Origin: an uncultured Halobacteriovorax sp.
Lineage (GTDB): Bacteria > Bdellovibrionota > Bacteriovoracia > Bacteriovoracales > Bacteriovoracaceae
NCBI GenBank assembly: GCA_913061265.1
Contig: CAJXVS010000001.1
Location: 1-64,000, forward strand
DNA length: 64,000 nt
Direction of reading: 5' to 3'
Below the pieces are notes generated by a model. That model was given only the letters and a program-made list of their open reading frames with translations. It was not told the DNA's origin and did no database searches. Both the position numbers and the translations under genes were made by a program. Shown in pieces: positions 24,205 to 33,152 of the stretch (the first letter of the stretch is position 1; each line of letters opens with the position of its first letter).

Positions 24205-26259
24205 ATGAATGACAATAAAACCTCTTACAATAGACTGGCCTCTGAAAAGTCAGCCTACCTCTTACAACATAAAGACAATCCTATTCATTGGTGGCCCTTC
24301 GGACCTGAGGCCATTCAAAAAGCAAAAGATGAAGATAAACCAATCTTTTTATCTATTGGTTATTCTTCCTGCCACTGGTGCCATGTCATGGCCCATGAAT
24401 CATTTGAGGACCAGGCCACAGCAGATTTTATGAACAAGGAATTTATAAATATCAAAGTAGACCGCGAAGAGTTCCCAGATATAGATTCTTATTATCAACA
24501 GGCTTGCCAAATATTTATTCAACAAGGGGGCTGGCCTCTCTCAGCTTTTCTAACTCCAGAACTAAAGCCTTATTTTGCAGGAACTTACTTTCCTAATGTT
24601 TCAAAAGAAGGTCACGCTAGTTTTATGGAAGTGATGAATGAACTCTCCCGCGCTTATAAAGATGATAATGAAACAGTCTTAAAAAATGCTGAAGAAGTAA
24701 CTAAGAAGATTGAAGAAGGCTTTGTACCAAAAGAAAAAGTTCCTTTTGAAGGTCACTTCCCTCATCCCTCTTCCATCTCTGAGGCCCTTGCCCAGTATGA
24801 AGATAAAACTGGTGGCGGCTATGGAAGCAGTCCAAAGTTTCCACACTTTCCTTATTTAACATGGGCCTCAGAACAAATGCTAGAAGGCATGATAACTAAA
24901 GAGCAAGGCGGAGATCATGTGGTCATGACATTTGAAAAAATGCTCATGGGCGGAATCAATGATCATGCTCGTGGTGGGATTCACCGCTATAGTGTTGATG
25001 AGAATTGGAAGGTTCCCCACTTTGAGAAGATGCTCTACGATCAAGCCGGTCTCTTAACAGCGCTTTCTCGCTTTAGCCTCATCTACCCTTCCCCTCTTGT
25101 TTATGATTCGATCATCAATACACTTAACTACCTTGAGAACGAGATGCTAAGTGAAGAAGCTTTTTTCTTCTCTGCTCAAGACGCTGATAGTGAAGGAGTT
25201 GAAGGTCTTTATTTTTCTTTTAACCAAGAAGAGTTTGAAGACTTAGTTAATAACTGCTCAGAGGAAACTTCCGCTATGATGGAAGACTTAAAGAAGTGGT
25301 TTGATATAACCAAAGAAGGAAACTTTGAAAATGGCCTTTCCGTCATCTCACTAGATTATCAACATTCTAGTGAGATCTTTACGCAAAAAGGATGGGAAGC
25401 CGTTAGAGAAGTACGCCAAGAAGTCTTAAATCAACGCAAGCTTAGAATTCCTCCTGCAACTGACAGCAAAGGTGTAGCGAGTTGGAACTTTTTAATGATT
25501 ACCGCCCTTGTCGATGTCATGCAATATGTACAGATTGACGTTATAAAAAAGATGGCGGGGTCCCTCTTTAATAAGGCCATGGAAGGAATCTATAAGAACT
25601 TCTTAATCTCTAAAGACGAAAGTGGTATGAGGTTAAAACACACTACTACTAAAGAGAACTCACTTCCCTACTTTGAAGACTATGTCTTTTTCACTGAGGC
25701 TCAACTTCGAGTCTATGAAATTACAGGGAATCCTATCTTTAAAGATAATGTGGTTCAAACCTTAAACTTTATTAATAAAGAATTTATCGATGGAGATTCA
25801 GCTTTAACCAGAGCAAAATCCACTGAAGAACTAGAGTTATATCCCAATCAAAAACAAACATCATTTGATAGCTCTTTTAAATCTCCTCTTGCCACTTTAG
25901 TTGGCCTTATTAGAAGAGTCGAAGTTCTTTGCCCAGGTGATCTTGATATTGAACCAGAAGCTCTGATTGAAGCTGTCACCCACGAATGTTTAAAGAACCC
26001 TCTTGCTTCAGGTGAGGCCTTGAGAAGTTTAACATACCCGACTGCCGCCTATAGGGTCGTAAAGCTTCCTGTTGCTTGGCTTAACGATGATAAATTTATC
26101 AATTTTATGAATTACTTTCTTCCAAGATTTGTCCTTAGTTGGCATGAAGACGGTGATGAATGGCAAATCTGTAATAAGGACGCTTGCGAGTTACAAGGCA
26201 CTGGTATCGATAACTTTATTGAGACTTTAAGACCAGCACCCCCAGAAGAGGAAAAGTAG
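24205..26259 (+). CDS. YyaL/DUF255 thioredoxin-domain protein
   Basis: Starting at ATG 24205, preceded by GGTGGA, the protein is 684 aa. It begins with the DUF255 thioredoxin-like domain ([33 protein letters not shown] with a CxxC) and continues with an (alpha/alpha)6-barrel-type region ([32 protein letters not shown]). This family (YyaL, human SSP411) is widespread and its function is unresolved. A TTG at 24193 is in frame but lies before the SD. The next gene starts 1 nt after the stop. Confidence 0.9.
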   Translation: MNDNKTSYNRLASEKSAYLLQHKDNPIHWWPFGPEAIQKAKDEDKPIFLSIGYSSCHWCHVMAHESFEDQATADFMNKEFINIKVDREEFPDIDSYYQQACQIFIQQGGWPLSAFLTPELKPYFAGTYFPNVSKEGHASFMEVMNELSRAYKDDNETVLKNAEEVTKKIEEGFVPKEKVPFEGHFPHPSSISEALAQYEDKTGGGYGSSPKFPHFPYLTWASEQMLEGMITKEQGGDHVVMTFEKMLMGGINDHARGGIHRYSVDENWKVPHFEKMLYDQAGLLTALSRFSLIYPSPLVYDSIINTLNYLENEMLSEEAFFFSAQDADSEGVEGLYFSFNQEEFEDLVNNCSEETSAMMEDLKKWFDITKEGNFENGLSVISLDYQHSSEIFTQKGWEAVREVRQEVLNQRKLRIPPATDSKGVASWNFLMITALVDVMQYVQIDVIKKMAGSLFNKAMEGIYKNFLISKDESGMRLKHTTTKENSLPYFEDYVFFTEAQLRVYEITGNPIFKDNVVQTLNFINKEFIDGDSALTRAKSTEELELYPNQKQTSFDSSFKSPLATLVGLIRRVEVLCPGDLDIEPEALIEAVTHECLKNPLASGEALRSLTYPTAAYRVVKLPVAWLNDDKFINFMNYFLPRFVLSWHEDGDEWQICNKDACELQGTGIDNFIETLRPAPPEEEK

Positions 26260-26260
26260 T

Positions 26261-27151
26261 TTGACTCTTCTAAAGAATTTTAAAGTTATTGATTTTACCC
26301 ATAGATTGCCTGGACCTTTAGCTGGAAAGATCTTTGCCGATTTGGGAGCGAATGTGATTAAGGTCGAGGATCAAACCTTTAAGGACCCCTTTATCCAAGG
26401 ATTCTTTAATCAGAGCGATTCTCAATTTAAGACTTGGTATGAGGAACTTAATAAAGAAAAAGAGCTTAAACGTTTTGACTTTAAAGCACCAGATGCCGTT
26501 GAAGTACTCAATGATCTTATAAAAGATGCTCAAGTTCTCTTACTGGCCCAGCCTACAAAAATCACTGAAAAATTTAACCTTACTCCAGAGTTATTAAGAT
26601 TAAGCCACCCTAATTTGACAGTGATGCAATTGATTGCAGGGGAAGGAAGATTTAAAAACCTTCATGACTTAAATGCTTTAGCGATAGCTGGACTTTTAGA
26701 CATGCATCTCTATTCAAGGAATGAAAATATAATCTCTCCTCCATTTCTTCCTGTAGCAGGGATTTCATTTGGTCATTGGGTTGTTACCAAATCCTTAGCA
26801 GCCGTCATCTCAAAAGAGAAATGGGTAGTCGCAAGTCTTCAAGAGGCCACTGAAAATATTCTTAGCCCTTTTCGAAGCCAATCCGAGGACCCTAAATTTC
26901 TCCATAATGGTAAGTTTCCTTGCTACTCCTTGTACAAAACAAAAGATGGGAAGACTTTGGCCATTGCTGCCGTAGAAGAAAAATTTTGGGTTAAGTTCAC
27001 AGAATTGTTTGATCTTAAAATAGCGTTAGAAGACAGATTTGATACCTCTTTGAAAACTTTCTCAATTGTTAGTGATAGGATCCTAAGCTTAAGATCTTGC
27101 GAGGTAAAAAGCCTCTTAGATGATCAAGATATTTGCCTTACATTAATTTAA
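26261..27151 (+). CDS. short CoA-transferase family III (CaiB/BaiF) protein
   Basis: The start is TTG 26261 with GAGGAAAAG upstream, overlapping the previous stop region. The 296-aa protein has the family III N-terminus (VIDFTHRLPGPLAGKIFADLGANVIKVE) and a later core (FPCYSLYKTKDGKTLAIAAVEEKFWVKF). Typical members are about 360-410 aa with a catalytic Asp in the middle; here the middle region is short and I cannot identify that Asp with confidence. It may be a reduced or inactive homologue (racemase/CoA-transferase fold). Confidence 0.75.
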   Translation: MTLLKNFKVIDFTHRLPGPLAGKIFADLGANVIKVEDQTFKDPFIQGFFNQSDSQFKTWYEELNKEKELKRFDFKAPDAVEVLNDLIKDAQVLLLAQPTKITEKFNLTPELLRLSHPNLTVMQLIAGEGRFKNLHDLNALAIAGLLDMHLYSRNENIISPPFLPVAGISFGHWVVTKSLAAVISKEKWVVASLQEATENILSPFRSQSEDPKFLHNGKFPCYSLYKTKDGKTLAIAAVEEKFWVKFTELFDLKIALEDRFDTSLKTFSIVSDRILSLRSCEVKSLLDDQDICLTLI

Positions 27152-28267
27152 GACTCTTAAGTAAAGATCTTCTAGTGAATTGTTCATTATTTTAGGAGTA
27201 TGAAACTCTTTGATAAATCTAATGCCCTCTTCTTTCATTTTTTCAACTTCAAAGGTTCGTCCATCTAAGTATTCCTCAATGATTCCGGCTAGAATCAACG
27301 AAGCTGTTTTCGAGAATGAATCATAGAGAATACCGCGTTCATTATTTCCAACGAGTCCTGCAACTCCCCCGTGAGAACTAGATACGACAAAGAGTCCATG
27401 CCCTAAGGCCTCAGCCACGACTAAACCAAAGCTTTCAGGAATAACAGCTGAATGAATAAGAGCATGAGAAATATTATAAAAGCGGCTCATGTTTTTTTGT
27501 CCATGAACAATACTGACTTTATTTTCTAATTTTAACTCGGAAATTCTGAGTTTAATTCTATTAAGATATTCTTGATCTTCTTTGTTGGTGGCTTCACCTA
27601 CTGCTATGAAATGCCAATCACTTCTCTCATCTAGATGACCTAATGCTTCAATGGCCAAGTGCAGACCTTTTCCCACACAGATTCTTCCAATCCATAAGAG
27701 AACTTTTTGATCCTTTTTAATTCCATAAAGAGAGGGATCGATATCCGTTCCACTTGATACTTCAACACCTAGAGGAACTACTAAAGAGTCCTCGTCAAAG
27801 TTTGGTCCAAAGATCTTTGAATGTTCATTTTTTAAAAATTCAGAATTAAAAAGGACCTTCCTAAAAGGGAGGAGCTTTCCAACTTGATCCCATATACTTC
27901 CAACAGGTCCATGTTGAAACCAAACTTCAGGAACTCCGGCAAAGAGGGCCGCCGGCGATACAATGATATGGGCATAGGCCATGGTTGAATGAGCTAAAGA
28001 TATCTTTTCTTTTTTTATAAGCAGGAATAAAAAGAATATAGCGCGAATCACTGATAGAGGCCGACTCATTCTTAATTTAAAAGGAAGAACATGGACTTTG
28101 AATCCTAAACTCTTCAAGTCTTCAGAGATAGGCCCGCTTTCAAAAAAGAGGACTTGAGCCAAAAACTTCCCACTTTCTTGATGGAGCTTCAAGTTATCGA
28201 GGACAAACTTCTCTGCCCCACCCCTAAAAGCATTTGGGGATATATATAGAATTCTCTTCTGATCCAT
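27143..28267 (-). CDS. GT4-family glycosyltransferase
   Basis: The 374-aa protein has SPNAFRGGAEKFVLDNL at the N-terminus and WIGRICVGKGLHLAIEAL plus PESFGLVVAEALGHG in the C-terminal domain, a full set of GT4 marks. It is not next to other polysaccharide genes except the flippase 2 kb away, so its product could be LPS or exopolysaccharide. An extended -10 promoter ends 6 nt before its ATG, predicting a leaderless mRNA. Confidence 0.87.
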   Translation of the reverse strand: MDQKRILYISPNAFRGGAEKFVLDNLKLHQESGKFLAQVLFFESGPISEDLKSLGFKVHVLPFKLRMSRPLSVIRAIFFLFLLIKKEKISLAHSTMAYAHIIVSPAALFAGVPEVWFQHGPVGSIWDQVGKLLPFRKVLFNSEFLKNEHSKIFGPNFDEDSLVVPLGVEVSSGTDIDPSLYGIKKDQKVLLWIGRICVGKGLHLAIEALGHLDERSDWHFIAVGEATNKEDQEYLNRIKLRISELKLENKVSIVHGQKNMSRFYNISHALIHSAVIPESFGLVVAEALGHGLFVVSSSHGGVAGLVGNNERGILYDSFSKTASLILAGIIEEYLDGRTFEVEKMKEEGIRFIKEFHTPKIMNNSLEDLYLRVLN

Positions 28268-28273
28268 AAGATT

Positions 28274-28282
28274 ATTCTAACA
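28274..28282 (-). promoter_or_regulatory. extended -10 promoter, leaderless start
   Basis: TGTTAGAAT on the minus strand (TG + 1 + TAGAAT) ends 6 nt before ATG 28267. There is no SD, so the mRNA should begin at the start codon. Confidence 0.5.
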
Positions 28283-28404
28283 TGTCCTATGAAGTTGGGT
28301 ACTTAAGGCACCTACGTTCTGGTCCAGTTTTGGCCCTAGGTGCAAAGTGTCAATCCACACAGACCTAAATTCAGGTACTTACTTCCTATCAGTGGTCTGC
28401 AAAC

Positions 28405-28432
28405 TTGGCATAGATATTGGATATATAAGAAT
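28405..28432 (+). promoter_or_regulatory. possible promoter upstream of the 28461 and 28537 genes
   Basis: TTGGCA (28405-28410) is followed after 16 bp by AAGAAT (28427-28432), a modest sigma70 match. The same bases read TGGCATA-N4-TTGG, one base off the GG-N10-GC core of a sigma54 promoter, so the class is uncertain. Apart from this and the small ORF, 28283-28536 holds no other gene that I can see. Confidence 0.35.
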
Positions 28433-28460
28433 CAGTATCGGGCTTAAAAGGAGTTTAAGT

Positions 28461-28523
28461 TTGAAGAGACACGGATGTTTGGACACAGATCAGGTGCATG
28501 GAGAATTAACAGGCGCCTCGTAA
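28461..28523 (+). CDS. possible 20-aa upstream peptide
   Basis: TTG 28461 is preceded by AAAAGGAG at ideal spacing and opens a 20-codon frame ending at TAA 28523, just before the SD of the 28537 gene. The peptide (MKRHGCLDTDQVHGELTGAS) matches nothing that I know. It could be a leader peptide or a chance frame; the strong SD is the only support. Confidence 0.3.
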   Translation: MKRHGCLDTDQVHGELTGAS

Positions 28524-28536
28524 AAAGGATTTTATT

Positions 28537-28953
28537 ATGAAAAAGATCGTCCAACTTATAGCTTTAGCAGTAATAGGAATGCTTATCGCAGGCGCTTCAG
28601 AAGTAGAGGCAGGAACGCGGTATAAGAAAGTTACTGAGATCGTAAAAGTTACAACTGAGAAAGTAACCAAATCAACAAAGGCAGCTGGTCTTGAATTAGG
28701 TTCTGGTAGAAAGATTCATATCGATAGAGTTGTTAAAAGAAGATTTAAGAAGAAAAGAGTTTCTGAAATCTTAAGAAGAGATCAGATCGAACTAACTAAC
28801 GGAGAGATTATCTATCCTGAAGAAGTTCAATTTGCTCTAGTTCCTGAAACTCGTCTTATCAGACTTCGTTATGATGAGAAATCTCCCAGAGGAGATGATG
28901 AAAGAGCTCCACGTGGAGATGATGAAAGAGCACCTCAGGATAATGATCAATAA
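28537..28953 (+). CDS. secreted basic protein with acidic repeat tail
   Basis: The 138-aa protein has a signal peptide (cleavage likely after VEA, about residue 25), a strongly basic middle rich in K/R/V/T (KKVTEIVKVTTEKVTKSTK) and a tail of short PRGDDERA repeats (residues 116-131). I recognise no family. SD AAGGA precedes ATG. It ends before a clear terminator at 29013-29040, so it may be a single-gene transcript together with the small upstream frame. Confidence 0.7.
   Translation: MKKIVQLIALAVIGMLIAGASEVEAGTRYKKVTEIVKVTTEKVTKSTKAAGLELGSGRKIHIDRVVKRRFKKKRVSEILRRDQIELTNGEIIYPEEVQFALVPETRLIRLRYDEKSPRGDDERAPRGDDERAPQDNDQ
28882..28929 (+). repeat. two tandem 24-bp coding repeats
   Basis: Two near-identical 24-bp units encode SPRGDDER and APRGDDER, followed by a degenerate third (APQDNDQ). 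Such in-frame repeats can change copy number by slippage. Confidence 0.8.
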
Positions 28954-29012
28954 GAAGAACTCGCTCTATTTCCCCCACCCTTAGGGCGAATCAAATAAAA
29001 CTAATGTTTCCT

Positions 29013-29045
29013 AAAAGACCCTGTGAACGCAGGGTCTTTTTTTTA
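29013..29045 (+). terminator. intrinsic terminator after the 138-aa secreted protein gene
   Basis: AAAAGACCCTG and CAGGGTCTTTT pair around a 6-nt loop and run into a T tract, a strong Rho-independent terminator on the plus strand. Confidence 0.9.
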
Positions 29046-29050
29046 TTTTC

Positions 29051-29059
29051 TGTTATACT
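29051..29059 (+). promoter_or_regulatory. extended -10 promoter, leaderless start
   Basis: TGTTATACT (TG + 1 + TATACT) ends 6 nt before ATG 29066. There is no SD and only a T-tract upstream from the preceding terminator, so the mRNA is predicted to start at the ATG. Confidence 0.5.
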
Positions 29060-29065
29060 TTATCT

Positions 29066-29989
29066 ATGAAGTATATTTTGTTTTCCCTACTGTTATTGTC
29101 GCCTATCTATGGATCTGAAGCTCCTCTAGAGTCGGTTGATTCGATCTTAGAGAAATACAAAGATATTAGCCAAGAGATCAAAGAACTTAAAGCCGTTGTA
29201 AAAACAACAACAGGTATCCTCTATGCCGATGTTGGCCTTGAGTATCCTGTTCATTCATTAAGAAAAGGTGAAATCCTTAACTTAGCCAATTTTGAAGTTA
29301 AGACAGAGAATGTCTATCCTATTTTAATCAATGGTGGTGTCGGTTATGTAAAAGGTGGCGACATTACTATTCAAAAACGCTTCTCAAATCAGTCTGCTTC
29401 TAAGCTAACCGATCATAAGATTGATTATCAATTTGAAGAGATTGTAACAAAGCTTAACGGAAGAACGAACTTACTAATAAAGATTGATTCATTCTCACCA
29501 GGACCTAACTGGTCTGACTTCAATGAACTTGCAGGGGACGTAAATCAAGGCATAAAGGCCTATCAATTCCTTGTCGAGTTTCATCCAAGAAATGAAAGGT
29601 TTGCCTTTGGCATCGGCACGGGGTTTTATTCCTCTAAGCAAGAAATCATTAATATCAACTCTTGGGTTTTTGAAGGCCAGCTTAGTTATTCGCCTTTAAA
29701 GTGGGAAATCTTTCAATGGGACTTTCAAATTGGTGGCGGTTTCTCTAGTGGCATAAATATTGAGATCAAAGATATTGAAGGTGTTAATAAAGGCTATCTC
29801 TATTCATGGAATATAGGAACAACAGTTAGGATTCTACCAGAATCTAAAATTGGAGGAGTCCTAGGTGTTAATTATAAAAGTTGGAGTATTTCAGGCATGA
29901 AAGACATCGTTCTTCCTAGCCGACTCCTCGTAGATTTAAACGGATTTGCCGGAACAGATTTCTTTTTTGGACTAAGTTATAAGTTCTAG
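29066..29989 (+). CDS. secreted SH3-like/outer-membrane-barrel protein (paralogue of 32288-33151)
   Basis: The 307-aa protein has a signal peptide (to about YGS, residue 17), an SH3-like region (residues about 50-110: VYADVGLEYPVHSLRKGEIL ... GYVKGGDI) and a C-terminal beta-rich barrel-like half ending in an aromatic residue (FFFGLSYKF), the usual outer-membrane signature. A paralogue with the same layout is encoded at 32288-33151. The two flank a polysaccharide flippase gene. Role unknown; possibly wall-facing domain plus membrane barrel. Confidence 0.7.
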   Translation: MKYILFSLLLLSPIYGSEAPLESVDSILEKYKDISQEIKELKAVVKTTTGILYADVGLEYPVHSLRKGEILNLANFEVKTENVYPILINGGVGYVKGGDITIQKRFSNQSASKLTDHKIDYQFEEIVTKLNGRTNLLIKIDSFSPGPNWSDFNELAGDVNQGIKAYQFLVEFHPRNERFAFGIGTGFYSSKQEIININSWVFEGQLSYSPLKWEIFQWDFQIGGGFSSGINIEIKDIEGVNKGYLYSWNIGTTVRILPESKIGGVLGVNYKSWSISGMKDIVLPSRLLVDLNGFAGTDFFFGLSYKF

Positions 29990-30009
29990 AAAAGGGAAAG
30001 TAGAAAAAG

Positions 30010-31509
30010 ATGATAAGAGAACTATTTAATAAGGGTATAAAGAACTACACCTACACTGTTATTGCTCTAGTCATAACGACTCTTATTTCATTTGTCGGCA
30101 CCCCTATTATTATTCGCCATATAGGGGAGAGCGAATACGGTATTTATCAACTCATTCTTCAATACTTAGCCTACCTTTCAATTTGGGATTTTGGACTATC
30201 TACATCCTCTTGCAGCTTACTTAATAAGGCGCATACCTCAGGAGATAGAAAAGCTATTATTAACACTATTAAGTTTATACTGAGACAGTACTTAAAGATC
30301 GTTCCCCTAATTCTTTTTGCTCTCATGGCCATCATTTATTTAATCTATAACTCAGTCATGAAAGATCAGCCTACTGAATATATGCACGCTCTTTTAATCA
30401 TGGCGGCTTGTGGAATCTATATTCCCCTCAATGTTTTTAGGGACCATTTAAGGTCTAGTGAAAAATTCTATATCATCTCTAAGTTATCAACCTATCAACT
30501 TTCTTTGATGACTTGCCTGAATATATATTTTTCTTATAAAGGATATGGCCTTCTAGGCCTTGCCTATTCGTATTTTCTTTTAAATTTTCTCTTTGTAGCT
30601 TTCATCTTCTTAATGTCTTATCGAGAAATTGTTAAGCTTCCAATTTTGAACATTGAATTTGAACTCTCTGGTGTTAAGCTTTGGAATACTAATTTTCATT
30701 CGTTCTTTCAAAATATATTTGGTCAATTAAGTTTTGCTACTGACACTATCATTCTCTCTTTCTTTCAGCCCACATCGGCTATTACTAACTTTGTCACAAA
30801 TCAAAGGCTAGCAAAGCTGGTTGATACCTTCTTAAGTAATATTGGAAATAGCTTTTGGTCTTCTATTTCACAGACTTCAGAGGATCAAGGTCAAAAGCAA
30901 AGGGCCATAGACTTAATCAATAAAGTCTTTTTAATCTTAGCCTTCCCTACCATCTGCGCCCTTGGTATCAACAATAAGAGCTTTATTCATCTATGGCTTG
31001 GTTCTAAGTTCTATATCTCTGATCTCTTCACTTGGATCTCATTTTCTAACTTCCTTATCTTTGGAATCCTCTCTTTTTGGGGATGGCTTTTTGTTGGGCA
31101 GCAAAAGATTCAGATGAAGACCAAAACAATTGCTATAGCTGGGTTTATAAATATTACGGCAAGCATTATTCTTACTAAGACGATTGGGATAATAGGACCA
31201 GTTCTTGGAACATTCTTGAGTTTCTATTTTTTCTACATATGGCATATTAAGGCTGTAATGGAAGCCGAGTTGAATATAAATGTCTCAGACTTCTTAAAAA
31301 GGTTTATTTTCCTAATTGGAATAGCTTCGCTAATTGCTTATTTTCAATCGAGCTTTCAGTTCATTCAAGTGACTTCATGGGGCGGGTTAATCCTTAATTT
31401 AGGCCTAAACTACCTTCTTTTTCTTATAACATTTCTTTTCATTGTCTTTAAGCGCGATGACCTCGACTTGGCCATCAAGTATCTCAAGAAAAGTTTTCAA
31501 AAAGAATAA
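30010..31509 (+). CDS. Wzx-type polysaccharide flippase (PST/MOP family)
   Basis: The 499-aa protein has 12-14 predicted membrane spans and the family N-terminus (GTPIIIRHIGESEYGIYQLI, as in RfbX/Wzx proteins). Such proteins flip undecaprenyl-pyrophosphate-linked oligosaccharides across the inner membrane. The WecA-like transferase and polymerase genes lie 20 kb away, and no other flippase gene is visible in that locus, so this may be its missing component. SD: AAAGGGAAA at a longer spacing. Confidence 0.85.
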   Translation: MIRELFNKGIKNYTYTVIALVITTLISFVGTPIIIRHIGESEYGIYQLILQYLAYLSIWDFGLSTSSCSLLNKAHTSGDRKAIINTIKFILRQYLKIVPLILFALMAIIYLIYNSVMKDQPTEYMHALLIMAACGIYIPLNVFRDHLRSSEKFYIISKLSTYQLSLMTCLNIYFSYKGYGLLGLAYSYFLLNFLFVAFIFLMSYREIVKLPILNIEFELSGVKLWNTNFHSFFQNIFGQLSFATDTIILSFFQPTSAITNFVTNQRLAKLVDTFLSNIGNSFWSSISQTSEDQGQKQRAIDLINKVFLILAFPTICALGINNKSFIHLWLGSKFYISDLFTWISFSNFLIFGILSFWGWLFVGQQKIQMKTKTIAIAGFINITASIILTKTIGIIGPVLGTFLSFYFFYIWHIKAVMEAELNINVSDFLKRFIFLIGIASLIAYFQSSFQFIQVTSWGGLILNLGLNYLLFLITFLFIVFKRDDLDLAIKYLKKSFQKE

Positions 31510-31535
31510 AAAAAGGCCCAAGAAAATCTTGGGCC
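31508..31535 (-). terminator. intrinsic terminator for the 31564-32148 gene
   Basis: GGCCCAAG and CTTGGGCC pair around a 5-nt loop; on the minus strand seven T residues follow. The T tract abuts the flippase stop codon. It is the only convergent junction in the window with a terminator in the gap. Confidence 0.85.
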
Positions 31536-31563
31536 ATTCATCAATCTTTAATTTACATAAGAA

Positions 31564-32148
31564 TTAATTTGCTTCGAACTTAAGTGAATTCTTAAGAAAA
31601 GTTTCAAACTTAATTGAATACCCTCTATTTGCTTCAACAACCTTTCCTGAAACAGTTACGTTGTCTGAAGAGATTCTATCTTGACGAAACTCAATCATAA
31701 AAACTTCTCGCTGCTCACCAGAGAGTCTAGCTGCTTTTTTAAAGTTTAGTCTGATGTCTTTGTTACGAGTTACCATTACAGTATCCCATTTAATACAACG
31801 TCTCTCAGTTGTGTAGTAACCTGGTCTCCAGACGTTTCTACAAACTGTTCTTGTGTTACCATTTCTATCAGTTACAACGTGACATACACGATCATGATAT
31901 CCAGGATGCCAAACATCTTCATAACGGTAATCAGTACATACTTGCTCACTTTCTTTAACAGAATAAGAGAGGTCTACTTTTTTTGGTGTTTTCTTTGTTC
32001 TTATCACTTCAACACGGTCTAAAGCGGCTGTTCTAGTCGCTTGATGAAGAGGACCGTAGTTTACGTCACTGCTATTTAACTCTAGAGCATCTCCACCAAA
32101 TGCGGCGGCTGATAGAATAGCAAAAGCTGCAATAATTAATGTTTTCAT
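31564..32148 (-). CDS. secreted protein with duplicated W-PGY/Cys motif
   Basis: ATG 32148, with AAAGGAGAAG upstream, gives 194 aa with a signal peptide (to about AFG, residue 18). The middle contains two similar blocks, VWHPGYHDRVC and VWRPGYYTTERRC, each flanked by cysteines (four Cys in all), suggesting two small disulfide-tied units. I know no family for it. An in-frame GTG at 32172 lies before the SD and is unlikely. It has its own terminator. Confidence 0.7.
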   Translation of the reverse strand: MKTLIIAAFAILSAAAFGGDALELNSSDVNYGPLHQATRTAALDRVEVIRTKKTPKKVDLSYSVKESEQVCTDYRYEDVWHPGYHDRVCHVVTDRNGNTRTVCRNVWRPGYYTTERRCIKWDTVMVTRNKDIRLNFKKAARLSGEQREVFMIEFRQDRISSDNVTVSGKVVEANRGYSIKFETFLKNSLKFEAN

Positions 32149-32251
32149 TAACTTCTCCTTTAAATGTTCCACAATATTGAAAGGCTACCTCGGTAAATTC
32201 TTGATGTAAGGCCCAAGGGCATAAATATAAATAAATTACATTAAAGTAGTT

Positions 32252-32280
32252 TTGCGCCATAGCGCCCTTTGTTATACAAT
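32252..32280 (+). promoter_or_regulatory. promoter of 32288 gene with no leader
   Basis: TTGCGC (32252-32257), 17 bp, TACAAT (32275-32280). The -10 ends 7 nt before ATG 32288 and there is no SD, so a leaderless mRNA is predicted. Confidence 0.5.
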
Positions 32281-32287
32281 TATCCTA

Positions 32288-33151
32288 ATGAAGCTTTTAA
32301 TATTACTATCTTTATGCTTTGCATCAATTAGCGCCCATGCTTTTAAGGTCGCCGTTGTTAATGTTCCTAAAACTACGGTCTTCTCAGACCTAGCAATGAC
32401 ATCTTCAATAGGCTTTATTAGAGGCGGCAAGGTTCTAAGAGTTGGCGAAAAAGCGCGAATGAAAGGAACCCTAGTTCCGGTTATCGTCTCAGGAAGAGTG
32501 GCCTATATTCAATCAAAAGATATCCGTTACGTTGAAGAAGAAAAACAGGTCTACTCCCCTAAAATAACTGAACATAATATCAATAATGATGAGTTCAAAG
32601 TTAATGACTCATTAAAAGACAATAATCATTTGGTCATTCAAGGTGGTCAGTTCTCCCTTGGAGAAAATTGGGAGAATATTAGTACAGCAGCTGGAGACTC
32701 TTCGTTTTCGGCCATGACTTATTATTCAATAATGCTAGAGCACAGATCTCCTATTAAGTCATACGGCTTTGGTCTTGGAGGTTCACTTTATAGAGTCAGT
32801 CAGGAAAGTATAGAAGCAGCAGCACTCTCTATCGACGGTCAGATTTATTACAGCCCGATTAAGTTTTCTTGGGTGAGTATTGACCTTTTATTAGGTGGAA
32901 TGATTTCATTAGACACAAGAGTAAAAGTTACGGGTGTCGCTGGTACATCTAAAGGGAGCTTTTATGGTTGGCATTTTGGAACACAAGCTAGAATCTTCCC
33001 CGAGAAAAAAATCGGTTTTGTCGCAGGCTTTGGTATAAAAAGAATCACGGTCTCTAGTATAAAAAGTATTATCCTCGCTGATAACTCTGAAGTCTCATTA
33101 GATCTTCTCTCTGGTGCCCATGCTTATGGTGGCTTGAGTTACAGGTTTTAA
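32288..33151 (+). CDS. secreted SH3-like/outer-membrane-barrel protein (paralogue of 29066-29989)
   Basis: From ATG 32288 the protein is 287 aa with a signal peptide (cleavage near SAHA). The SH3-like part (VVNVPKTTVFSDLAM ... GRVAYIQSKDIRYV) and the barrel-like C-terminus (SGAHAYGGLSYRF) match the arrangement of the 307-aa paralogue, for example GQIYYSPIKFSW beside GQLSYSPLKWEI, and TSKGSFYGWHFGTQARIFPE beside NKGYLYSWNIGTTVRILPE. The upstream part of the open frame from 32252 overlaps the promoter and is not coding. Confidence 0.7.
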   Translation: MKLLILLSLCFASISAHAFKVAVVNVPKTTVFSDLAMTSSIGFIRGGKVLRVGEKARMKGTLVPVIVSGRVAYIQSKDIRYVEEEKQVYSPKITEHNINNDEFKVNDSLKDNNHLVIQGGQFSLGENWENISTAAGDSSFSAMTYYSIMLEHRSPIKSYGFGLGGSLYRVSQESIEAAALSIDGQIYYSPIKFSWVSIDLLLGGMISLDTRVKVTGVAGTSKGSFYGWHFGTQARIFPEKKIGFVAGFGIKRITVSSIKSIILADNSEVSLDLLSGAHAYGGLSYRF

Positions 33152-33152
33152 T

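Noticed and set aside
28405-28420. sigma54 promoter
   Set aside because: The GG-N10-GC core ends in GG, one base off; a sigma70 reading is equally possible.
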